From Algiphilus sp022763315 (GTDB lineage Bacteria > Pseudomonadota > Gammaproteobacteria > Nevskiales > Nevskiaceae), in the NCBI RefSeq assembly GCF_965249985.1, contig NZ_OZ252280.1: a DNA stretch of 64,000 nucleotides, one strand, 5' to 3'. Below are positions 50,850 through 59,220 of this stretch, piece after piece. The number at the start of each line of letters is the position of its first letter. Position 1 is the stretch's first letter. Under the pieces are notes generated by a model. That model did not search any database. It was not told where the DNA came from and was given only the letters and a program-made list of their open reading frames with translations. A program made the position numbers and the translations under genes.

Positions 50850-50885
50850 TTGACGGTTATCGCCAAATTTTTGACAATTTGCGCC
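50850..50885. promoter_or_regulatory. AraC-type direct-repeat operator between the AGMO-like gene and araC-type regulator
   Basis: TTGACGGTTATCGCC (50850-50864) and TTGACAATTTGCGCC (50871-50885) agree at 11 of 15 bases and are spaced 21 bases start to start, two helical turns. Paired direct repeats at this spacing are characteristic of AraC-family sites. They lie 55-90 bases before the AGMO-like start and directly before the regulator's ATG, so they may serve activation of the lipid genes and autoregulation. Confidence 0.6.
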
Positions 50886-51917
50886 ATGCCGGATTCCACA
50901 CCGCTTCGTGGCAGCGTCCCGAGCAGCTATGTCCTGCTGCTCTACGACCATCTACGCCACCAAGGCTACGATGCCACGGTACTGCTCGGCCAGCCTCCTC
51001 CTTCACGAGAGGACACCCCTGGGCGCACGCCGATCACGGAATGGAAGCGACTGCTCGAACGCGCCGCCGCTGCACTCGACGACCCGGCCTTAGGTCTGCG
51101 GCTCGGGCAGCAGATCACGCCGGCCTACTTCGGTCTGATGGGCTACGTCCTGCTCGCCTGTCCGCATCTGGGGGCGGCACTGCAACGCCTTCGCGACTTC
51201 GAGCGGCTGTTCTATGACGTCAGCCCGCTGCGCGTGCAGTCCATCGCCAGCACCCTGGTGCTGGAATGGGGTACGGAGAACGGTCGCCCCGGCGCCCTGG
51301 TCGACGAGGCCGCGATCAGCGCGCTGGTGCACATGGCGCGCGATATCACCGGCCAGCCGCAGATCAGTCCCAGCCGCATTGATTTTGTCAATGCCGCGAG
51401 CTGCCCCAAGGCCGCCTATGCGGAGATCCTGGGTTGTGCCGTGCATTTCGAGCAATCGGCGACCCGCGTGCATGTGCCATCGTTCTGGCTCGCGCAGCCG
51501 CTGCGTCAGGCCGACCCGCAGCTGCTGCAACTGCTGCAGCAGCAGGCGGCCGACCAGTTGCGCCGGCTACCGCCAAGGGGTGCGCTGAGCGCGCGCATTC
51601 GTGAGGAGATGCCGGCCTTGCTGCAGCAGGGCGCCGCCCACGCCGATGCGGTGGCACAGCGGCTGCATCTGTCACCCCGCAGCCTGCACCGCCAACTGGC
51701 GCGTGAAGGGCTGCGCTTCGGCGCGCTGCGCGACGAATGCCTGCACCAGCTCGCCTGCGACTATCTGGCGGACTGGCGCCTGCAGCTCAGCGAAATCGCC
51801 CAGCTGTTGGGGTACTCGGAGCAGAGCGCCTTCACCCGCGCCTTCCGCCGCTGGCACGGATGCAGCCCGCACCAGTACCGCAAGCAACTGCGGACCGAAG
51901 CGGGGCCTGGCATCTGA
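50886..51917 (+). CDS. AraC-family transcriptional regulator (OruR/ArgR-type N-terminus)
   Basis: 343 residues from the ATG (Met-Pro-Asp-Ser-Thr). The N-terminal ligand-binding part (about 15-215) has Leu-Gly-Leu-Arg-Leu-Gly, Pro-Ala-Tyr-Phe-Gly and Ala-Ala-Tyr-Ala-Glu-Ile-Leu-Gly-Cys. The C-terminal double helix-turn-helix (about 240-340) includes Leu-His-Leu-Ser-Pro-Arg-Ser-Leu-His-Arg-Gln-Leu and Ala-Gln-Leu-Leu-Gly-Tyr-Ser-Glu-Gln-Ser-Ala-Phe-Thr-Arg-Ala-Phe. It is divergent from the AGMO-like gene and likely activates it. The inducer is unknown. Confidence 0.9.
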   Translation: MPDSTPLRGSVPSSYVLLLYDHLRHQGYDATVLLGQPPPSREDTPGRTPITEWKRLLERAAAALDDPALGLRLGQQITPAYFGLMGYVLLACPHLGAALQRLRDFERLFYDVSPLRVQSIASTLVLEWGTENGRPGALVDEAAISALVHMARDITGQPQISPSRIDFVNAASCPKAAYAEILGCAVHFEQSATRVHVPSFWLAQPLRQADPQLLQLLQQQAADQLRRLPPRGALSARIREEMPALLQQGAAHADAVAQRLHLSPRSLHRQLAREGLRFGALRDECLHQLACDYLADWRLQLSEIAQLLGYSEQSAFTRAFRRWHGCSPHQYRKQLRTEAGPGI

Positions 51918-51947
51918 CCGGGGCGGCGTCAGCGCGCCTGGGGACGA

Positions 51948-53177
51948 TCAGGGGCTCAGGCGTTCGAAGCGCATGCCGGCGTGTGCCTGAAGGCGCTCGA
52001 GCAGCGCATCACCGAGCAGGACCGACGGCGTGAAGAAGCCACCTGCGCGCGGACCCTCGCCTGACTGTGCAGCCATGGCGGCCGCGACTTCGCCGATCAT
52101 GCGCGAGGTCGCGCCATAGCCGGGATCGCGCTCGCCATAGACCTTCACCGCCAATGTCTCGCCACGCTCGGTGGTGCCGAAGAGTCGCACGTCAAAAAAG
52201 CCCTTCTCCTGCGCCTCGGGGGACGGCCCCTCGCCCGGCTTGGGCAGCACGAAGCGCTCCATCACCCAGCGCGTGGGTGGCAGCGCGATCGCACCCATCA
52301 GACCGGCGAGGCCGCCGCCAGCCGCCAGCGCGCCCACCCAGCCCTTGGCGCCACGGCCGGTCATGACCGCCTCGTCGTACTGGAAGTCGTAGCCCCAGGC
52401 ATAGCCCAGCAGGGCATTGGAACGGTGCACCACGCGCGTGTTGATCGCCGCCATAATGAAGGGCGCCACCCAGCTTTTCGCGTCCGGATCGTATTCCTTG
52501 AAACGCACATCCGGCTGCCGTGGACGCTGTTCGCTGGTCGAGGGACACAAGGCATAGGGATCAGCCATGCGCTTGCGCACCTTGGGGTCGGCACTGGCCT
52601 CCTTCAGCGCATTGATCAGACTCGCCACAGTCCCGCCCGAAAAGCCCCCACTGGCGGCCTTCAGACGGAACTTGACGCGCTTGCAGGGCGCACCGAACTG
52701 ATCCATGGCTTCGCGCTGCAGGAAATGCACGCCGAGATCCGAAGGCACCGAATCAAAGCCGGCGCAATGCACGATGCGCGCCCCTGAGCCCTTGGCGGTG
52801 GCCTCGAAACGGTCGATCATGCGCGCGATCCATTGCACCTCGCCGGTAAGGTCGCAGTAGTCGACGCCGCGCTCGGCGCAGACCTTGACCAGTTCCGTGC
52901 CGTAGAGTGCATAGGGCCCCACCGTGGAAAGCACCACGCGCGTCTGCTGGACCATCGTCTCCAAACTGCCCTCGTCCGAGGAATCCGCGACGATGAGCGG
53001 TACGGTCGCCGCCTCGGCCCCCAGTCCGCGCTGCACCGACTCCAGCTTCTCGCGTGAGCGACCGGCCATGGCCCAGCGCAGTTCGCCGTCTGCGCCGTAG
53101 CGCTGCCACAGGTGTCGGCAGACCAACTGTCCGACAAAACTGGTTGCACCGAACACCACGATGTCGTAGCTCGCCAT
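51948..53177 (-). CDS. Saccharopine-dehydrogenase-like NAD(P)-binding reductase (trans-acting enoyl-reductase type)
   Basis: 409 residues from the ATG with GGAGGG just ahead. It opens Tyr-Asp-Ile-Val-Val-Phe-Gly-Ala-Thr-Ser-Phe-Val-Gly, the Rossmann motif of the SCCPDH/Rv2449-type 'trans-acting enoyl reductase' family. Then come Met-Ala-Gly-Arg-Ser, Val-Leu-Ser-Thr-Val-Gly-Pro-Tyr and Cys-Asp-Leu-Thr-Gly-Glu. Hydrophobic helices occur near 270-300. Mycobacterial relatives act on phenolic and mycocerosyl lipid chains. A lipid substrate is likely here, the exact one unknown. It follows the araC-type regulator on the opposite strand. Confidence 0.83.
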   Translation of the reverse strand: MASYDIVVFGATSFVGQLVCRHLWQRYGADGELRWAMAGRSREKLESVQRGLGAEAATVPLIVADSSDEGSLETMVQQTRVVLSTVGPYALYGTELVKVCAERGVDYCDLTGEVQWIARMIDRFEATAKGSGARIVHCAGFDSVPSDLGVHFLQREAMDQFGAPCKRVKFRLKAASGGFSGGTVASLINALKEASADPKVRKRMADPYALCPSTSEQRPRQPDVRFKEYDPDAKSWVAPFIMAAINTRVVHRSNALLGYAWGYDFQYDEAVMTGRGAKGWVGALAAGGGLAGLMGAIALPPTRWVMERFVLPKPGEGPSPEAQEKGFFDVRLFGTTERGETLAVKVYGERDPGYGATSRMIGEVAAAMAAQSGEGPRAGGFFTPSVLLGDALLERLQAHAGMRFERLSP

Positions 53178-53196
53178 TGCTGCCCTCCAAGAACCT

Positions 53197-53215
53197 CGCA
53201 TCGCCCAGCGATGCG
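53197..53215. other. Small perfect hairpin between two minus-strand genes
   Basis: CGCATCG, five-base loop, CGATGCG lies between the stop of the esterase and the start of the saccharopine-dehydrogenase-like gene. No T-run follows. It may weakly attenuate or mark an mRNA end. Confidence 0.3.
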
Positions 53216-53230
53216 GCAGGCTCCAACAAA

Positions 53231-54187
53231 TTAAGGATTGACCGACAGGTTAACGCGGCTGGAAGGCATGCGCCGTCGCAGGAAATCGATGGCTCGCTCG
53301 ACGGCCTCGCCGTCGGTCAGAAAGGCCGTGATGTGCCCGCGCAGGCGCATGCGATACAGCTCGGCCTCCACCTCCGCCTGCTGCAAGGCGCGGAACAAGT
53401 CCTCCGCGTGATCGATCCCCACCAGCAAGTCCTGCGTGCCGTGGTAGAGGAAATGCGGTGGCGTCTGGCCATCGACGTGCACCAGCGGCGAGGCGAGCGC
53501 GAAGCGCTCGGGCATGTCCTGCAGGCTTCCGCCGAGGAACTGCGGCACCAGTTCACCGCCGGGAAAACGGCGCAGATCGGACGGTGTACCACCAGCGACC
53601 ACAGCCTGGAGACGAGTATCGGGCCCGCCGAAGGGCGCATCGAGCGCCTCCACGCCTTCAGCCACGCTGAGCAGGGATACCAGATGCGCCCCTGCCGAGT
53701 AGCCGAAGCCGGCGATACGTGCCGGATCCAATGCCAGTGACTCGGCCTCGCTGCGCATCCAGCGCAGGGCCTGCTGCAGATCATGCAGCTGTGCCGGAAA
53801 GCGGTAGGCCGGCGCAAAGCGGTAGGAGATGTTCATCACCACGAAGCCGGCCTCGGCGAGCGCCTCGGCAATGGATTGCATGTCTCCGCGCTCGCCGCGC
53901 GTCCAGCCGCCCCCGTGCACCAGCAACACGCCCGGGTGCGGCCCCGCCGCCGTGGGGCGGTAGATATCGGCTTCCAGCGCCTCCGGCCATTCCGCCGGGC
54001 TGTAGACCACCGCCTGACGCAGGCGATAGTCGGCTTCGGGCACGGCATCAGCGAGTCGCTCCGGGGCATTGATGTGATGCGCACAGCCGGCAAGCACCAG
54101 CACGACGAGCGCGCTGACAACACCCCGCGCCCAGTGTGCGAGGCGCCCTTGGCCCCGACGTGTGACCCCGTTGTCATGGGCGGGCAC
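53231..54187 (-). CDS. Alpha/beta hydrolase lipoprotein (BD-FAE/esterase-lipase type)
   Basis: 318 residues from a GTG that keeps a lipobox (Val-Leu-Ala-Gly-Cys) at about 35. ATGs upstream (54232, 54244) overlap the start of the divergent gene, so the start is uncertain. Oxyanion loop Val-His-Gly-Gly-Gly-Trp, nucleophile Gly-Tyr-Ser-Ala-Gly (Ser), Asp near Gly-Thr-Gln-Asp-Leu-Leu-Val and His in Arg-Gly-His-Ile complete the triad. It is close to carboxylesterases of the BD-FAE family and acts in the envelope. Confidence 0.82.
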   Translation of the reverse strand: MPAHDNGVTRRGQGRLAHWARGVVSALVVLVLAGCAHHINAPERLADAVPEADYRLRQAVVYSPAEWPEALEADIYRPTAAGPHPGVLLVHGGGWTRGERGDMQSIAEALAEAGFVVMNISYRFAPAYRFPAQLHDLQQALRWMRSEAESLALDPARIAGFGYSAGAHLVSLLSVAEGVEALDAPFGGPDTRLQAVVAGGTPSDLRRFPGGELVPQFLGGSLQDMPERFALASPLVHVDGQTPPHFLYHGTQDLLVGIDHAEDLFRALQQAEVEAELYRMRLRGHITAFLTDGEAVERAIDFLRRRMPSSRVNLSVNP

Positions 54188-54230
54188 AGCGATGCCGCTA
54201 CCATGCGGCAGCCCCGGAAGGAAAGAATGC

Positions 54231-55310
54231 ATGGAACGCCTCAAGCCGTTGCAGAAGTCGGGCAGTCTGCCTGAGCTGGATTACCTAACCACGCTCGTCG
54301 AACTCGGCGGCAAGGAGCTGCGCTGCGACACGGTGGCCACGGTGCGCTGCGCGGGGCGCGAATTGCCGCTGCACTGCCTGGAACTCGGCAGCCAGGACCC
54401 CGCCGCGCCGGCGATCGGTTTCTTTGGCGGCGTGCATGGCGTGGAACGCATCGGCGCCCAGGTGGTGCTCGCCTTTCTACACACGCTCATCCGGCGGCTT
54501 GACTGGGATCAAGCCTTGCACGAAATGCTCGCGCATATCCGCGTGGTCTTCATGCCGCTGGTCAATCCGGGCGGCATGCTGCAGCGCACGCGCAGCAATC
54601 CGGCCGGCGTGGACCTGATGCGCAACGCGCCGGTCAATGCCGAAGGTTCGGTGGCGCGCCTTCTCGGCGGCCAACGCCTCTCCCGCCGCCTGCCCTGGTA
54701 TCGCGGCGCCGGCAGCGCGCCCATGGAGACCGAATCACAGGCCCTGTGCCAGGTGGTGGAGGAACGCATCCTCCGCCATCGCTTTGCGCTCACGGTGGAT
54801 TGCCATTCCGGCTTCGGCACGCGCGATCATCTCTGGTTTCCCTATGCCTACACCCGGCAGCCCATCGAGAGCCTGGCGGAACTCTGGGCACTGCGCTGCC
54901 TGTTCCGCGACACCTACCCCTATCACAGCATCTACGTCATCGAACCGCAGTCGCGGCAATACACCACGCACGGCGACCTCTGGGATTACCTCTATCTGCG
55001 CAACGGCGCGCGCGAGACAGCGCCCGTCTTCCTGCCGCTGACGCTGGAGTTGGGTTCCTGGCTGTGGATCAAGAAATCCCCTTCGCAGCTCTTCAGTCTG
55101 TTGGGCATCTTCAACCCGCTGACGCCGCACCGGCATCGCCGCATCCTGCGTCAGCACACCACCCTGCTCGATTTCCTGCTGCACGCCAGCTACAGCCATG
55201 AGCGCTGGCTGCCCGCGCCGGAAGCGCGCCCGGGGCTGGAGGCGCGTGCACGACGCTACTGGTACGAAGCCGACACCCAAGACACAGCGCCGCCCTCTCA
55301 AGCACACTGA
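54231..55310 (+). CDS. M14-type zinc carboxypeptidase/succinylglutamate-desuccinylase-like protein
   Basis: 359 residues from the ATG with AGGAA upstream. Zinc ligands are His69 and Glu72 in Gly-Gly-Val-His-Gly-Val-Glu and the His in Asp-Cys-His-Ser-Gly near 191. A Glu in Leu-Thr-Leu-Glu-Leu-Gly-Ser matches the catalytic Glu. Asn-Pro-Gly-Gly-Met and Val-Asp-Leu-Met-Arg-Asn lie between. No signal peptide is seen. The peptide or amide substrate is unknown. It ends eight bases inside a perfect inverted repeat that leads into the GST gene. Confidence 0.85.
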   Translation: MERLKPLQKSGSLPELDYLTTLVELGGKELRCDTVATVRCAGRELPLHCLELGSQDPAAPAIGFFGGVHGVERIGAQVVLAFLHTLIRRLDWDQALHEMLAHIRVVFMPLVNPGGMLQRTRSNPAGVDLMRNAPVNAEGSVARLLGGQRLSRRLPWYRGAGSAPMETESQALCQVVEERILRHRFALTVDCHSGFGTRDHLWFPYAYTRQPIESLAELWALRCLFRDTYPYHSIYVIEPQSRQYTTHGDLWDYLYLRNGARETAPVFLPLTLELGSWLWIKKSPSQLFSLLGIFNPLTPHRHRRILRQHTTLLDFLLHASYSHERWLPAPEARPGLEARARRYWYEADTQDTAPPSQAH

Positions 55311-55335
55311 CGACACATTACAGGGAGTGTCGTCA
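55308..55335. promoter_or_regulatory. Perfect 9-bp inverted repeat holding the GST ribosome-binding site in its loop
   Basis: TGACGACAC, ten bases, GTGTCGTCA. The left arm begins at the TGA of the preceding gene and the right arm ends at the A of the GST ATG. AGGGAG lies mostly in the loop. As RNA this would present the Shine-Dalgarno in a hairpin loop; as DNA it could be a dimeric-regulator site. Confidence 0.7.
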
Positions 55336-55997
55336 TGATCGTTGTGCATCATCTGGAAAACTCGCGGTCCCAGCGCATCCTCTGGCTGCTCGAGGAACTG
55401 GGCGCCGACTACGAAGTCCGTCGCTACGAGCGCGACCGCAAGACTATGCTCGCCCCACCCGAACTCAAGGCGGTGCATCCGCTCGGCAAGTCGCCCGTCA
55501 TCAGCGAGGGCGAGACGGTCGTCGCCGAATCCGGCGCCATCACCGAGTATCTGGTCGACCGCTTCGACGATGGCACGCTTGCCCCGGCGCGCGATCACGC
55601 CGATTTCCTCACCTATCGCCACTGGCTGCACTACGCCGAGGGCTCGATCATGCCGCTGCTGGTCATGCGCCTGATCTTCGGGCAGCTCCCGAAGCAGGCG
55701 CCGCGGCTGCTCAAGCCCCTGATGAAGGGGATCGAAGGCAATGTCGTCAAGCAGTTCCTCGGTCCGCAGCTGGACCTGCATCTGGGCTACATCAACAAGG
55801 CCCTGGAGCCGACCGGCCATTTCGTCGGCGACCACTGGACGGCAGCCGACATGCTGATGAGCTTCCCGCTGGAAGCCGCGCAGAGCCGGGCCGGCAGCCG
55901 CTATCCGGCCATCAACGACTTTGTCGCGCGCGCCCAGGCACGGCCTACCTACCAGCGCGCCCTGGAGCGCGGCGGCCCCTATACGATCATGGGATGA
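55335..55997 (+). CDS. Glutathione S-transferase family protein
   Basis: 220 residues. A thioredoxin-fold N-terminus (1-80) with Leu-Glu-Asn-Ser-Arg-Ser-Gln-Arg-Ile-Leu-Trp-Leu-Leu-Glu-Glu-Leu, Val-His-Pro-Leu-Gly-Lys-Ser-Pro-Val and Glu-Ser-Gly-Ala-Ile (glutathione-binding Glu-Ser) is followed by the all-helical C-terminal domain with Trp-Thr-Ala-Ala-Asp-Met-Leu-Met-Ser-Phe. Typical beta-class-like bacterial GST with Ser near the active position. Bracketed by two perfect inverted repeats. Confidence 0.9.
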   Translation: MIVVHHLENSRSQRILWLLEELGADYEVRRYERDRKTMLAPPELKAVHPLGKSPVISEGETVVAESGAITEYLVDRFDDGTLAPARDHADFLTYRHWLHYAEGSIMPLLVMRLIFGQLPKQAPRLLKPLMKGIEGNVVKQFLGPQLDLHLGYINKALEPTGHFVGDHWTAADMLMSFPLEAAQSRAGSRYPAINDFVARAQARPTYQRALERGGPYTIMG

Positions 55998-56006
55998 GCG
56001 TCTGAC

Positions 56007-56055
56007 GCCGGGGCATGGCTGCGCTACGATAAACAATCGTTCAATGCCCCGGCGC
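56007..56055. promoter_or_regulatory. 11-bp inverted repeat with a nested operator-like palindrome before the PQQ alcohol dehydrogenase
   Basis: Outer arms CGCCGGGGCAT (56007-56017) and ATGCCCCGGCG (56045-56055) are perfect complements around 27 bases. Inside lies ACGAT-AAACA-ATCGT (56027-56041), the only AT-rich part. TAAACAATCGTTCA within it resembles a TetR-family operator. The region is 36 bases before the dehydrogenase ATG. It could end the GST transcript, act as an operator, or both. Confidence 0.55.
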
Positions 56056-56090
56056 CGCCGCGCCGGCACAACAACCACGGAGACACACGC

Positions 56091-58307
56091 ATGCGCGGAC
56101 GCTCGTACCGCCGGCGCAGCGGGCTTGCGCTGCTGCTCACGACGGCCCTTGTTCCCGGCCTGGCCCAGGCCCAGTGGCAGATCGATGCAGAGCGTCTGAT
56201 CGAGGCCGACGCCGAAACTCACAATTGGCTGAGCCACGGCCGCAGCTATTCCGAGCAGCGCTACAGCCCGCTCGACGCCATCGACCGCGACAGCGTCCAG
56301 CGCCTCGGTCTTGCCTGGTACCGCGATCTGGGCACACGGCGCGGGCTGGAGGCCACGCCGCTGGTCATCGATGGCGTGCTCTATTTCACCGGCACCTACA
56401 GCGAAGTCATCGCCGTCGATGGCCGCAGCGGCAAGATCCTGTGGCGCAATGACCTCGACGTGGACCGCACGCGCGCCAAGTTCATGTGCTGCGACGTGGT
56501 CAACCGCGGACTGGCGGCCTGGAGCAACAAGCTCTTCGTCGGCACCATGGACGGAAGGCTGGTCGCGCTCGACCCGCAGAACGGCAGAATCATCTGGGAC
56601 ACGCTCACCATCGATCTGGATCGGCCGTACAGCATCACCGGTGCGCCGCGCGTGGTGGACGGCAAGGTGCTGATCGGCAATGGTGGCGGGGAATTCGGCG
56701 TGCGCGGCTACATCAGCGCCTATGACGCGGACACCGGCGAGCAGCTCTGGCGCTTCTACACCGTCCCGGGCAATCCCGAGGAGGGCTTCGAGGCGCCCAT
56801 CCTGGAAAAGGCGGCGGAGACCTGGGGCGATGGCCCCTGGTGGGAAATCGGCGGGGGGGGCACGGTCTGGGATTCCATGGCCTATGACCCCGACCTCGAT
56901 CTGCTCTACATCGGCGTCGGCAATGGCTCGCCATGGAACAAGCACGTGCGCAGCCCTGGCGGCGGCGACAACCTCTTCCTGTCGTCGATCATCGCGCTGG
57001 ACCCGGACACGGGTGACTACGTCTGGCACTACCAGACCACCCCCGGCGACGGCTGGGACTACACCGCCACCCAACATCTGATTCTGGCGACGCTGGAGAT
57101 CGACGGCCGTCCGCGCGACGTCATCATGCAGGCGCCAAAGAATGGCTTTTTCTACGTGCTCGACCGGGAGACGGGCGAGCTGCTGTCCGCCGAGAACTAC
57201 GTCCCGGTGTCCTGGGCCAAGGGCGTCGACCTCCAGACCGGCCGGCCCATCGAGACCGATAACGACTATGGCGAGGGGCCGGTCTATCAATTCCCCTCGC
57301 CGATGGGCGGCCACAACTGGCAGCCCATGTGCTATTCGCCCGACACCGGCTATGTCTACATCCCGGCGCGTCAGCTGGCGATGATCTATCGGCGGGACGC
57401 CGATTTCGAATACGAGCCCGCATTCTGGAATGTGGGCATGGATGTCATGAAGGACATCACCGTGCCGCCCTGGATGGACGCCGACCTGGTCAAGAAGGTG
57501 GGCTCCGCGATGGCGCAGGGCTTCCTGCTGGCCTGGGACCCGGTGGAACAGAAAGCCGTCTGGCGCGCCAACGCCGGCAGCCCCTGGAACGGCGGCGCCC
57601 TGTGCACCGGCGGCGATCTGGTCTTCGATGGCACCGGACGCGGCGATTTCCGCGCCATTGACGCCCACAGCGGCGACATCCTGTGGTCCTTCGATGCGCA
57701 GCAGGGCATCATCGGCTCACCTGTCACCTATGCCATCGACGGCGAACAGTACGTCAGCATTCTGGTCGGCTGGGGCGGCGCCTTCGGCCTGTCCTTCGGC
57801 TTTGCCAGCAACACGGTGGAGGAACCGTCCACTCAGGGGCGGCTGCTGACCTTCAAGCTCGATGCCATTGGCCAGCTTCCCCCGATACGGCGCGAACAGC
57901 GGGTGCCCGAACCGCCCCCACGCAAGGCCAGCGATGCCACGGTCGACAAGGGCAATACGCTGTACCACCAATACTGCGTGTACTGTCACGGGCCGCGTGC
58001 GATCACGCACCCCAACATTGCCGATCTGCGCACCATGGATGCCGACACCCATCGCGACTTCCTCGGCATCGTGCTCGCCGGATCGCAGGCCGAGCAGGGC
58101 ATGCCGGGATTCAGCGATACTCTGAGCCGTGACGAGGCCGTCGCCATCCATGCTTATCTGATCGAACTGGGCCATCAGGAACTCGACCGTATCCGCGGCG
58201 AGGGCTCCGCCTGGCAGCAATTCAAGCACGCGCTCTACAGTGCGGCGGCGTGGTGTGTCGGCCTTCTGGTGGACTTCATGGAGTGGTTCAAGAACGCCGG
58301 TGGATAG
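56091..58307 (+). CDS. PQQ quinohaemoprotein alcohol dehydrogenase
   Basis: 738 residues. Signal peptide ends Ala-Gln-Ala near 28. The propeller (to about 605) has tryptophan-docking blades. It contains the adjacent Cys-Cys of the PQQ vicinal disulfide near 133-134 (Phe-Met-Cys-Cys-Asp), the Gly-Asp-Gly-Trp-Asp-Tyr segment with the catalytic Asp, and PQQ-binding Trp/Arg residues. A C-terminal cytochrome c domain has Cys-Val-Tyr-Cys-His near 630 and the axial Met in Gly-Met-Pro-Gly-Phe. After the haem domain there is an extra hydrophobic tail (about 712-733, Ala-Ala-Ala-Trp-Cys-Val-Gly-Leu-Leu-Val-Asp-Phe), perhaps a membrane anchor. It oxidises alcohols in the periplasm. Its stop overlaps the PHP gene start. 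Confidence 0.92.
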   Translation: MRGRSYRRRSGLALLLTTALVPGLAQAQWQIDAERLIEADAETHNWLSHGRSYSEQRYSPLDAIDRDSVQRLGLAWYRDLGTRRGLEATPLVIDGVLYFTGTYSEVIAVDGRSGKILWRNDLDVDRTRAKFMCCDVVNRGLAAWSNKLFVGTMDGRLVALDPQNGRIIWDTLTIDLDRPYSITGAPRVVDGKVLIGNGGGEFGVRGYISAYDADTGEQLWRFYTVPGNPEEGFEAPILEKAAETWGDGPWWEIGGGGTVWDSMAYDPDLDLLYIGVGNGSPWNKHVRSPGGGDNLFLSSIIALDPDTGDYVWHYQTTPGDGWDYTATQHLILATLEIDGRPRDVIMQAPKNGFFYVLDRETGELLSAENYVPVSWAKGVDLQTGRPIETDNDYGEGPVYQFPSPMGGHNWQPMCYSPDTGYVYIPARQLAMIYRRDADFEYEPAFWNVGMDVMKDITVPPWMDADLVKKVGSAMAQGFLLAWDPVEQKAVWRANAGSPWNGGALCTGGDLVFDGTGRGDFRAIDAHSGDILWSFDAQQGIIGSPVTYAIDGEQYVSILVGWGGAFGLSFGFASNTVEEPSTQGRLLTFKLDAIGQLPPIRREQRVPEPPPRKASDATVDKGNTLYHQYCVYCHGPRAITHPNIADLRTMDADTHRDFLGIVLAGSQAEQGMPGFSDTLSRDEAVAIHAYLIELGHQELDRIRGEGSAWQQFKHALYSAAAWCVGLLVDFMEWFKNAGG

Positions 58308-59220
58308 GACGCTGCAGGACCGAGCAACAGGCGCGCGTGACTATCACGTTCATTCCGATTTTTCGGATGGCGTGCTGGCGGTTGACGCTCTGGTTGCCCG
58401 GCTTGCGGCCCACGGTGTTCAGGAATGGGCGCTCACCGACCACGACACTGTGGACGGGCTTCCCGCCGCGACACAGGCGAGCGCCGCGCACGGCCTGCGT
58501 CTACTGCCCGGCGTGGAACTGTCCTGCACCTTCAACGCGCATACCGTGCACGTGGTGGGTCTGGCGATCGACCCATCCAGTGCGCCGCTGCAACGGGTGC
58601 TGCAGCGTCTGGACGCACAACGCCAGAGCCGTGCCGAGCAGATCGCCCAGCGCCTGTCCGCCACCGGCGTAGCCGAGGCATGGGCGCACACCCGCACTGT
58701 TGCTGGTCACCATCGCCTCACGCGGACCCATTTCGCGCGCATGCTGGTAGCACAGGGCTACGTGCGTGACATGAAGGCCGCCTTCCACCGCTATCTCGCC
58801 GATGGCAAGAGCGCGGCGGTCAAGAGTGCGTGGATGCCGCTTGAAGAAGCCGTGGCGGTCATTCACGCCGCCGGCGGCATCGCCGTGCTCGCACATCCAC
58901 TGCGCTACGCCCGCACCCACGCCCGGCGGCGCCGTACCGTGGCCGCTTTCGCAGAGGGGGGCGGAGACGCCATCGAACTCAGCACAGCGGCGCAGGCGCC
59001 CTCCGGCGCGCAGGATCAACTCGCGCGCTACGCCGCCGAGCGCGGTCTGTTCGGCTCCCTGGGTTCGGATTTTCACGATCCGGCCCAGCACTGGATCCGC
59101 CTCGGTGAGCTACCGCCCCTGCCGAGCCAGGTCCGGCCGATCTGGCAGCACCCACGCTGGCCGCATTCCGCAGAGGCCGCCGCCTCCGCACCCTCAACGC
59201 AGGTGGCACACGCATGGTGA
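58300..59220 (+). CDS. PHP-domain nuclease/phosphatase, RNase AM (YciV)-like
   Basis: 306 residues from a GTG inside the last codons of the dehydrogenase. Metal motifs: His-Val-His-Ser-Asp-Phe-Ser-Asp-Gly, Leu-Thr-Asp-His-Asp-Thr, Gly-Val-Glu-Leu-Ser, Leu-Ala-His-Pro and Gly-Ser-Asp-Phe-His. This is the pattern and length of YciV/RNase AM, a 5'-3' exonuclease and 3',5'-nucleotide phosphatase. The GTG start and eight-base overlap suggest translational coupling to the PQQ dehydrogenase, although the functions seem unrelated. Confidence 0.85.
   Translation: MDRTLQDRATGARDYHVHSDFSDGVLAVDALVARLAAHGVQEWALTDHDTVDGLPAATQASAAHGLRLLPGVELSCTFNAHTVHVVGLAIDPSSAPLQRVLQRLDAQRQSRAEQIAQRLSATGVAEAWAHTRTVAGHHRLTRTHFARMLVAQGYVRDMKAAFHRYLADGKSAAVKSAWMPLEEAVAVIHAAGGIAVLAHPLRYARTHARRRRTVAAFAEGGGDAIELSTAAQAPSGAQDQLARYAAERGLFGSLGSDFHDPAQHWIRLGELPPLPSQVRPIWQHPRWPHSAEAAASAPSTQVAHAW

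Noticed and set aside
54735..57668. Minus-strand open frame of 977 codons under the M14, GST and PQQ genes
   Set aside because: It crosses three well-supported plus-strand genes and their regulatory repeats; no protein family resemblance.
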